This document shows positions 58,609-64,000 of a DNA stretch of 64,000 nt, in pieces. Position 1 is the stretch's first letter. Each line of letters begins with the position of its first letter. The notes under the pieces are model-generated. The model searched no databases and had not been told where the DNA came from. It was given only the letters and a program-made list of their open reading frames with translations. Origin of the DNA: an uncultured Collinsella sp. (lineage in GTDB: Bacteria > Actinomycetota > Coriobacteriia > Coriobacteriales > Coriobacteriaceae); NCBI GenBank assembly GCA_900757205.1, contig CAAENA010000048.1, positions 9,264 through 73,263 on the forward strand, given 5' to 3'. Made by a program: the position numbers and the translations under genes.

Positions 58609-59451
58609 CTAACCCAGCAGTTGGTCAAGTGCTACCGCGATACCGTCTTCGTTGTTGTTGGCGGTCACCATCTGGGCCACGGCCTTGACTTCATCGACAG
58701 CGTTACCCATGGCGACGCCGGTACCAGCCCACTCGATCATAGACTTGTCATTCTGGCCGTCGCCAAACGAGACAACCTCGCTGGCATCAATACCCAGCTT
58801 GGGCAGGGCACCCTCGAGCGCGCGGGCCTTGTCGATACCGGGCGCCGTGTACTCAAAGTACCAGTCAGCCGTAAACATGCCCGAAAGCGTCTGGGTAAAG
58901 GGCGCATACATCTCCTCGTGATGCGCCTGCAGGTAGGTCGGATCGCCCGCCGTCAGCAGCTTGTCCACGGGATAAGCATCAGCGACCTCATGCAGGCTCT
59001 CCACCTCGCGAATCTTAAGATCGCACGCGTCGCGCTCATACTTGACGATATTCTTCTGCGAGCCGTCAGGCAGCGTGATCATGCAATGGTACGAGTCCTC
59101 GACGTGCAAATCGCGACCAAGCGAAATCATAGGGATCACGTCAAAATTACGCAGGTGATCAATCAGGCGATGCAATTCGTCGGCAGGCATAGCCTGATCG
59201 AACAGCACCTCGTCGGTCTGGGCATCGACCACATGCGCGCCATTAAAGGCAACTAGCAGACCGTCATGGTTTTGAAGGTCGAGCTCCTGCGCCAAGGCGT
59301 GCAGCCCCCATGCGGGACGGCCCGAAGCCAAGATGAGCTTAATGCCCGACTCCTGCGCCGCGAGCAGTTTCTCGCGCGTACGCGGGCTGATGACCTTTTG
59401 GTCGTTGGTGAGCGTACCGTCGATATCCATTGCGATGGCTTTGATTGCCAT
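58609..59451 (-). CDS. Cof-type HAD phosphatase
   Basis: A 280-residue HAD hydrolase of subfamily IIB. AIAMDIDGTLTNDQKVIS at 4-21 is motif I; LILASGRPAWGL near 39 motif II; LLTAGDPTYL in the cap; SFGDGQNDKSMIEWAGTGVAMGNAVDEVKAVA near 228-258 is motif IV and the family tail. Members dephosphorylate sugar phosphates and flavin or pyridoxal phosphates. ATG 59451 follows AGGGAGG. The preceding frame to 59619 has no homology. Specific substrate unknown. Confidence 0.9.
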   Translation of the reverse strand: MAIKAIAMDIDGTLTNDQKVISPRTREKLLAAQESGIKLILASGRPAWGLHALAQELDLQNHDGLLVAFNGAHVVDAQTDEVLFDQAMPADELHRLIDHLRNFDVIPMISLGRDLHVEDSYHCMITLPDGSQKNIVKYERDACDLKIREVESLHEVADAYPVDKLLTAGDPTYLQAHHEEMYAPFTQTLSGMFTADWYFEYTAPGIDKARALEGALPKLGIDASEVVSFGDGQNDKSMIEWAGTGVAMGNAVDEVKAVAQMVTANNNEDGIAVALDQLLG

Positions 59452-59624
59452 ATATGCCTCCCTGTCATTGAGCAACCTTGTCTGAGCCATCATACAGAAC
59501 ACCCACGGCGGCGCTGTTTGCAACGGGAAAAATGTCATATTGTCCCAAACATGAACGGCGCGCCTTCGACGATTGCGATGCCCGTCGAGGCGCCTCCCGA
59601 TACATTCCATCCTATCCAAATAGC

Positions 59625-59660
59625 AAGGGGCCCGTATCCCAACGGATACGGGCCCCTTTC
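59625..59660 (-). terminator. Hairpin after pgi
   Basis: A perfect 15-bp stem AAGGGGCCCGTATCC / GGATACGGGCCCCTT with a four-base loop, 28 bases past the pgi stop. T-run is short on the minus strand, but the stem is very strong. Confidence 0.8.
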
Positions 59661-59687
59661 AGCCATAAGCCAACTCAGCCGTAAAGA

Positions 59688-61382
59688 CTACTTGCGATGA
59701 GCGCGATAGAACTCGATGAGCGCCTGGGTCGAAGCGTCCTGCTCGGCCTTGGCGGCGTCGTCGTGGAAGGCCGGGGTGATCTGCTTGGCAAGCTGCTTGC
59801 CCAGCTCGACGCCCCACTGGTCGTAGGAGTCGATGCCCCAGACCGTGCCCTCGACAAACGTGATGTGCTCGTACAGGGCGATGAGCTCGCCGAGTGCGAA
59901 CGGGGTCAGCGTGTCGCCGAAGATCGAGGTCGTCGGACGGTTGCCCTCAAAGCAGCGGGCCGGGACGATCCGCTCGGGCGTGCCCTCGGCACGAACCTCG
60001 TCGGCCGTCTTACCAAAGGCGAGCGCCTTGGTCTGGGCCAGGAAGTTGCCCAGGAACAGCTCGTGGACGTCCTGGCCGCTGTCGGTTGCGGGGTTGGCAG
60101 TGTTGGCGAAAGCGATAAAGTCGGCCGGGACCACCACGGTGCCCTGGTGCAGCAGCTGGTAGAAGGCGTGCTGACCGTTGGTACCGGGCTCGCCCCAGAA
60201 GATCTCACCGGTATCGGAGGTCACAGCGCTGCCGTCCCAGCGGACGTGCTTGCCGTTGGACTCCATGGTGAGCTGTTGCAGGTAGGCCGGGAAGCGGTGC
60301 AGATACTGGCAGTACGGCAGCACGGCGTGGCTCTTGGAACCGAAGAAGTTGACGTACCAGACGTTGAGCAGGCCCATCAGCGCGACGGCGTTGTTCTCGA
60401 GCGGGGTGTTGCAGAAGTACTCGTCGATGGCGTGGAAGCCCTCAAGGAACTGCTGGAAGCGCTCGGGGCCGAGCACGACGATCAGCGACAGGCCCACGGC
60501 GGAGTCGACAGAGTAGCGGCCGCCGACCCAGTTCCAGAAACCAAAAGCGTTGGCGGGGTCGATGCCGAAGGCCTCGACCTTCTCGAGTGCGGTGGAAACG
60601 GCGACAAAGTGCTTGGCCACGGCCTCGGCGTTCTGCTCATCGGAGCCGTCGATGGCACCCTGAGCCTTGAGCTGCTCGAGCATCCAGGTCTTGACCTCAC
60701 GAGCGTTGGTGAGGGTCTCGAGCGTGGTGAAAGTCTTGGAGACGATAATCACGAGCGTGGTCTCGGGATCGAGGCCCTTGAGCTTCTCTGCCTGATCGTT
60801 GGGGTCGATGTTGGAGATGTAGCGGCAGTCAATACCGGCGTCGGCGTAGGGACGCAGGGCCTCGTAGGCCATGACCGGGCCCAGATCGGAGCCGCCGATG
60901 CCGATGGACACCAGGTGCTCGATCTTTTTGCCGGTAACACCCTTCCACTCACCGGAGCGCACGCGCTCGGCGAAGGCATACATGCGGTCGAGAACCTCGT
61001 GCACGTCGGCGACGACGTCCTGGCCGTCGACGATGAGCTGGCCCTTCTCGCTTGCCGGGCGGCGCAGCGCGGTGTGCAGGACGGCGCGGTCCTCGGTGGT
61101 GTTGATGTGCTCGCCGGAGAACATGGCGTCGCGGCGCTCCTCGAGCTTCACCTCGCGGGCAAGATCGCACAGCAGCTTGACGGTCTCATCAGTCACCAGG
61201 TTCTTGGACAGGTCGAAGTGCAGGTCACCGGCGTCAAAGCTCAGCTTGTTCACGCGCTCGGCATCGGCGGCGAACCAGGCCTTGAGGTCGATACCCTCGG
61301 CCTCGAGCTTCTCCTGATGGGCCTCGAGCGCCTTCCAAGCGGCAGTCGACGTAGCATCGATAGGTGCGGCAACAGTTGCCAT
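59688..61382 (-). CDS. pgi: Glucose-6-phosphate isomerase
   Basis: A 564-residue enzyme of glycolysis. [23 protein letters not shown] near 155, [14 protein letters not shown] near 220, [20 protein letters not shown] near 275 (family signature), [11 protein letters not shown] and [18 protein letters not shown] near 400 (active-site Glu and His), and the lysine in [19 protein letters not shown] near 520. Interconverts glucose 6-phosphate and fructose 6-phosphate and receives glucose 6-phosphate from the deglycase route. ATG 61382 follows GAGGAGG. Complete. Confidence 0.96.
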   Translation of the reverse strand: MATVAAPIDATSTAAWKALEAHQEKLEAEGIDLKAWFAADAERVNKLSFDAGDLHFDLSKNLVTDETVKLLCDLAREVKLEERRDAMFSGEHINTTEDRAVLHTALRRPASEKGQLIVDGQDVVADVHEVLDRMYAFAERVRSGEWKGVTGKKIEHLVSIGIGGSDLGPVMAYEALRPYADAGIDCRYISNIDPNDQAEKLKGLDPETTLVIIVSKTFTTLETLTNAREVKTWMLEQLKAQGAIDGSDEQNAEAVAKHFVAVSTALEKVEAFGIDPANAFGFWNWVGGRYSVDSAVGLSLIVVLGPERFQQFLEGFHAIDEYFCNTPLENNAVALMGLLNVWYVNFFGSKSHAVLPYCQYLHRFPAYLQQLTMESNGKHVRWDGSAVTSDTGEIFWGEPGTNGQHAFYQLLHQGTVVVPADFIAFANTANPATDSGQDVHELFLGNFLAQTKALAFGKTADEVRAEGTPERIVPARCFEGNRPTTSIFGDTLTPFALGELIALYEHITFVEGTVWGIDSYDQWGVELGKQLAKQITPAFHDDAAKAEQDASTQALIEFYRAHRK

Positions 61383-61507
61383 AGAGTCCTCCTCAGCATA
61401 CGGGCGCACGCCTCCATGCGCCCGGACATTCAGATGCCACTATTCTAGCGCAGGTCAAGACTATAATCAGCGAGCGTTGCCAATCGGCCCCCAAACGGCA
61501 ACCGACC

Positions 61508-61580
61508 AAAAAGGGACAGGTTTAATTTGGCAGGTCAAACGCTTTACCAATCAAAAATAACCTATCCCTTTATGCCAAAT
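61508..61580. repeat. Large GGGACAGGTT palindrome after the Fe-ADH-like gene
   Basis: AAAGGGACAGGTTTAATTT and AAAAATAACCTATCCCTTT face each other across about 25 bases, with ATTTGGCA / TGCCAAAT as a second pair. It ends two bases from the stop of the Fe-ADH-like gene. Confidence 0.75.
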
Positions 61581-61581
61581 A

Positions 61582-62106
61582 TTAGGCCGCAGCGCAGACG
61601 CTACCGAGCAACTCACGCAGAGGAGACCCGATGCCCTCCAGCAGTTCGGGCGCGATGATGGCAAAAACGGGAACCTCGCCGGCCCCCACGACGGCAGGCA
61701 CCTTGCCCTCCGAGACGATACATCCATAAGGGACAAAACCGTCTTCGCCGACATCGAGCGCCGCCATGCGACGGGCGAGCTCGCGCGCAAAGCCGGCAGT
61801 ATCGGCATCGCCAATCGCCAAGACAAAGTCCACGCCTTCGTCGGTCGCCAGGGCCACGGCTTCGTCGATCAGCTCGTCTCCTCCGTCGCCTTCAACCGAG
61901 CCGCAGCGGAAAAGCACGCGCTCGAGCAGGGCGCGATCAACCGAGCCCAGCGCCGCCGAAACGAGCTCATCACGCGTGTGCTTGTCGCCTCCCAGCACGA
62001 CCAGTGCCTTGGTGCCGCCATAGTGGGCAACCAATCGCCCGCACCAGCGAGCCACATCCCCATCCGCAACCAAGCGCGTCGGCATACCAAACCCATAGTT
62101 GACCAT
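61582..62106 (-). CDS. Degenerate Fe-alcohol-dehydrogenase-like protein
   Basis: A 174-residue protein that resembles only the N-terminal Rossmann-like domain of iron-containing alcohol dehydrogenases: YGFGMPTRLVADGD for the F-x-NPT-x-x-x-G start, KALVVLGGDKHTRD, then DFVLAIGDADTAGFARELA where the family has GGGS-x-x-D-x-A-K. The GGGS is lost and the whole metal-binding C-terminal domain is missing. It may be a relic or a repurposed nucleotide-binding protein. ATG 62106 has GGGG three bases before it; longer frame to 62157 lacks a site. Low confidence on function. Confidence 0.65.
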   Translation of the reverse strand: MVNYGFGMPTRLVADGDVARWCGRLVAHYGGTKALVVLGGDKHTRDELVSAALGSVDRALLERVLFRCGSVEGDGGDELIDEAVALATDEGVDFVLAIGDADTAGFARELARRMAALDVGEDGFVPYGCIVSEGKVPAVVGAGEVPVFAIIAPELLEGIGSPLRELLGSVCAAA

Positions 62107-62228
62107 TATCCCCACAACCCTTCCGTGCTTTATGGTGGTATCAATCGTTAGCCTCATGCTACGAAGCGAGGTTTTCCGAGCTGTTTCGCACTCTTTAGAG
62201 CTGCGTTAAAACCCGATTCATGACCGAC

Positions 62229-62263
62229 CAAAACAAACCAGTCCCTTTTTGACAGGTTTTGAC
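62229..62263. repeat. GGGACTGGTT-type element before the polymerase gene
   Basis: AAACCAGTC-CCTTTTT-GACAGGTTT, an imperfect palindrome of the same family as the element at 61508-61580. Confidence 0.55.
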
Positions 62264-62286
62264 GATGTCCGGACGAGCGGGTATTA

Positions 62287-62318
62287 TCGAACAGGTATTC
62301 GATAAGAACATGTGTTTG
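62287..62318 (+). promoter_or_regulatory. Two LexA (SOS) box-like sites
   Basis: TCGAACAGGTATTCGA (62287-62302) matches the actinobacterial box TCGAAC-N4-GTTCGA at 13 or so of 16 positions. AGAACATGTGTTTG (62305-62318) is close to the Gram-positive box CGAACATATGTTTG. Both are within 50 bases of the start of the polymerase gene, a classic SOS target. Confidence 0.75.
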
Positions 62319-62332
62319 ATGAAAGGACACGG

Positions 62333-63838
62333 ATGGCGCACGAGCAGCACACCTATATCTGCATCGACCTCAAGACGTTTTATGCCAGCGTCGAGTGCGT
62401 CGACCGTGGGCTCGATCCGCTCACCACCAACCTGGTCGTTGCCGACGAATCGCGCGGGCGCACGACCATCTGCCTCGCCATCACACAGGCCATGAAGGAC
62501 CTCGGGATACACAATCGCTGCCGTCTGTTCGAAATTCCCGATGGCATCGACTACATCACGGCCGTACCGCGCATGCAGCATTACATGGAGGTGTCGGCGA
62601 AAATCTACGGTATCTATCTGGAATACGTCAGCCCCCAGGACGTGCACGTCTACTCCATCGATGAGTGCTTTATCGACGTGACGCCCTATCTGGACCTCTA
62701 TCACACAGATGCGGAAGGGTTCGCCTGCACGCTGCGCGACGAGGTCCTCGCGCGCACCGGCATCACGGCGACGGTCGGCATCGGCCCCAACCTATTCCAG
62801 GCCAAGGTAGCGCTCGACATTACCGCCAAGCACGTACCCAGCCGCATCGGCATACTCGACGACGAGACCTTTCGCAAGGAGATCTGGCCCCATCGTCCCA
62901 TCACCGATATCTGGGGCATCGGTCCCGGCGTGGCAGCCCGCCTCGAGAAATACGGCGTCTACGATCTGATGGGCGTCGCGGCGCTCGACGAAAACCTGCT
63001 TTACGACGAGCTCGGCGTCAATGCCGAATATCTCATCGACCATGCCTTCGGGCGCGAGCCGACAACCATCGCCGATATCCAAGCCTATCGCCCGCAAGCA
63101 ACTTCGACCACCACAGGACAGGTGCTCTCGAAGGGCTATGCCTACGAGCAGGCCTACACCGTCTTGCGCGAAATGGTCGACAACGCCGTGTTGGATCTAG
63201 TCGATAAGCACGTGGTCTGCGACAGTATCTCGCTCTTTGTGGGCTACGCGAGCGAGCGCGCCGACATACGCCGGCTCAACGCCAGCGGCACGGCGCAGTA
63301 TATAGACGGCTGCGGACACTTGCGCTCGAGCACCTCGGGCATCGAGCCCGCAGCGACCGACGGCCCCGAGCTCGCGCCCCGTGCTCCCAAGCCCGTCCAG
63401 CGCGATGACGAAAGGCGTCGCCTGGTGCGCGAAGCGCAGGCAATCGATGGCATCTTTGTGGGAGAGCATGGCGGCAAACCGCGTGGTGGCTATGCCGCAC
63501 TCTTTGCGCACTCCAACGCCTCGCGAAAGCTGCCCGAGCGCACTAATTCGTTTAAGAAAATCATGGGGTATTTCGATGACCTTTGGGCACAAACGGTCGA
63601 TCCCAAACGACCGGTCAAGCGCATCAACCTGGGATTTGGCAATCTTGTGCCCGAGGAATTTGCCACCATCGATCTGTTCAGCGATATCGAGGCCGATGAG
63701 CGCGAGCGCGACCTGGCGCGCGCCGTCCTGGCCGTGAAAGGCAAGTACGGCAAGAACGCGCTCGTCAAGGGATTAAGCTTTACCGCCGGCGCCACCGCGC
63801 GCGAACGCAACGGCCAAGTTGGAGGACATCGTGCCTAA
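62333..63838 (+). CDS. Y-family DNA polymerase (UmuC/ImuB-like)
   Basis: A 501-residue translesion polymerase. TYICIDLKTFYASVEC at 7-22 has metal-binding Asp12; YSIDECFIDV near 108 the paired Asp and Glu; TATVGIGPNLFQAKVALDI near 145 and ITDIWGIGPGVAARLEKYG near 200 (helix-hairpin-helix). Little finger region and a C-terminal tail follow. The length and motif wording fit YqjW/UvrX-type Gram-positive polymerases. ATG 62333 follows GAAAGGACACGG. LexA-like boxes upstream indicate damage induction. It overlaps the next, YolD-like gene by eight bases. Confidence 0.92.
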   Translation: MAHEQHTYICIDLKTFYASVECVDRGLDPLTTNLVVADESRGRTTICLAITQAMKDLGIHNRCRLFEIPDGIDYITAVPRMQHYMEVSAKIYGIYLEYVSPQDVHVYSIDECFIDVTPYLDLYHTDAEGFACTLRDEVLARTGITATVGIGPNLFQAKVALDITAKHVPSRIGILDDETFRKEIWPHRPITDIWGIGPGVAARLEKYGVYDLMGVAALDENLLYDELGVNAEYLIDHAFGREPTTIADIQAYRPQATSTTTGQVLSKGYAYEQAYTVLREMVDNAVLDLVDKHVVCDSISLFVGYASERADIRRLNASGTAQYIDGCGHLRSSTSGIEPAATDGPELAPRAPKPVQRDDERRRLVREAQAIDGIFVGEHGGKPRGGYAALFAHSNASRKLPERTNSFKKIMGYFDDLWAQTVDPKRPVKRINLGFGNLVPEEFATIDLFSDIEADERERDLARAVLAVKGKYGKNALVKGLSFTAGATARERNGQVGGHRA

Positions 63839-64000
63839 ACCCAAGCAGCAGCCCGTGCGCCCGCCGACCGCCTTCGAGCGCCTGGCGGACCCCGAGGGCA
63901 GACGCCGCGCCGCCGACCCCAACCTCACTGCCAACGGTGCCGTGCGCGCCAACCGCGCCGCACAGTTTATGCCCTTTGCCGCCCTCACGGGATACTACGA
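63831..64000 (+). CDS. YolD-like protein, N-terminal part (runs off window)
   Basis: GTG 63831 follows TTGGAGGACATC and overlaps the polymerase stop. The first 56 codons (PKPKQQPVRPPTAFERLADP, then RANRAAQFMPFAALTGYY) contain the A-Q-F-M-P-F-A-A-L-T-G-Y block that marks YolD-like proteins, which in Bacillus are encoded with UvrX/YqjW polymerases. The right end is cut by the window. The pair is presumably an SOS-induced unit. YolD function is not known. Confidence 0.78.
   Translation, partial: MPKPKQQPVRPPTAFERLADPEGRRRAADPNLTANGAVRANRAAQFMPFAALTGYY

Noticed and set aside
59697..61448. A 583-codon open frame antisense to pgi
   Set aside because: It mirrors the complete pgi gene; long antisense frames are expected in GC-rich DNA, and its translation is low-complexity with no domain or ribosome site.
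1..64000. tRNA, rRNA or CRISPR loci
   Set aside because: I looked in all gaps for cloverleaf T-arm motifs, rRNA signatures and regularly spaced repeats and found none; the three hairpin repeats are far apart and not a CRISPR array.

Overview
The window is a GC-rich bacterial chromosome segment (a hand-counted 60-base line in the lysine genes is 70% G+C). Gene content points to class Coriobacteriia, most likely Collinsella: a D-aspartate ligase/aspartate racemase pair, a LysA-DapA fusion, a fused ECF ATPase with duplicated S-components, a secreted C69 dipeptidase with a sortase signal, and many GGGACAGGTT-type palindromes. This is inference from protein families; no database was searched. I see no rRNA, tRNA, CRISPR array, insertion sequence or prophage.

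Layout. 1-6.7 kb: the AT-rich start of an MFS transporter and a LysR regulator, then HIT protein, exonuclease VII, a membrane zinc peptidase, RNase D and a lipid kinase. 7-13.4 kb: a cell-wall-anchored C69 dipeptidase, then an ECF transporter unit behind a leader peptide with three consecutive Trp codons and a terminator, which reads as ribosome-mediated trp attenuation. 13.4-21.8 kb: aspartate racemase plus D-aspartate ligase (peptidoglycan cross-bridge), MOSC protein, coiled-coil secreted wall protein, membrane Ser/Thr kinase with an HTH protein, FxLYD protein, M20 hydrolase. 22-26.2 kb: a lysine riboswitch and lysA-dapA (fused), dapB, dapH. 26.3-33.1 kb: nucleoid protein, Mbeg1-like hydrolase, L-lactate dehydrogenase, aminotransferase, NAD synthetase.

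33.2-38.8 kb is partly lower in GC and accessory-like: a DUF4160 pair, an AEC transporter, a ceramidase-like hydrolase and a beta-glucoside-type PTS behind a BglG/LicT antiterminator with a readable antiterminator/terminator switch. 39-46.3 kb: a Ser/Thr-rich membrane protein, an OST-HTH-like protein whose start looks frameshifted, EttA, an SdpR/SdpI pair, a candidate small RNA, TcdA and TatD. 46.3-57.7 kb: a ten-gene minus-strand operon with a GntR/UTRA regulator that looks like an expanded fructoselysine (Amadori product) pathway: transporter, two amidohydrolases, FrlC-, FrlB- and FrlD-like proteins, a second PfkB kinase, YjbQ, BtpA and an FGGY kinase. 57.8-64 kb: two HAD phosphatases, glucose-6-phosphate isomerase, a degenerate Fe-ADH-like protein and an SOS-type polymerase gene with LexA-like boxes.

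The most novel signal is a composite hairpin repeat in three copies (4316-4454, 9933-10026, 26015-26200). All three lie just after a stop codon in the same orientation relative to that gene. They share a core of about 45 bases, while the outer stem arms differ between copies but stay self-complementary within each copy, which is the signature of a selected structure.
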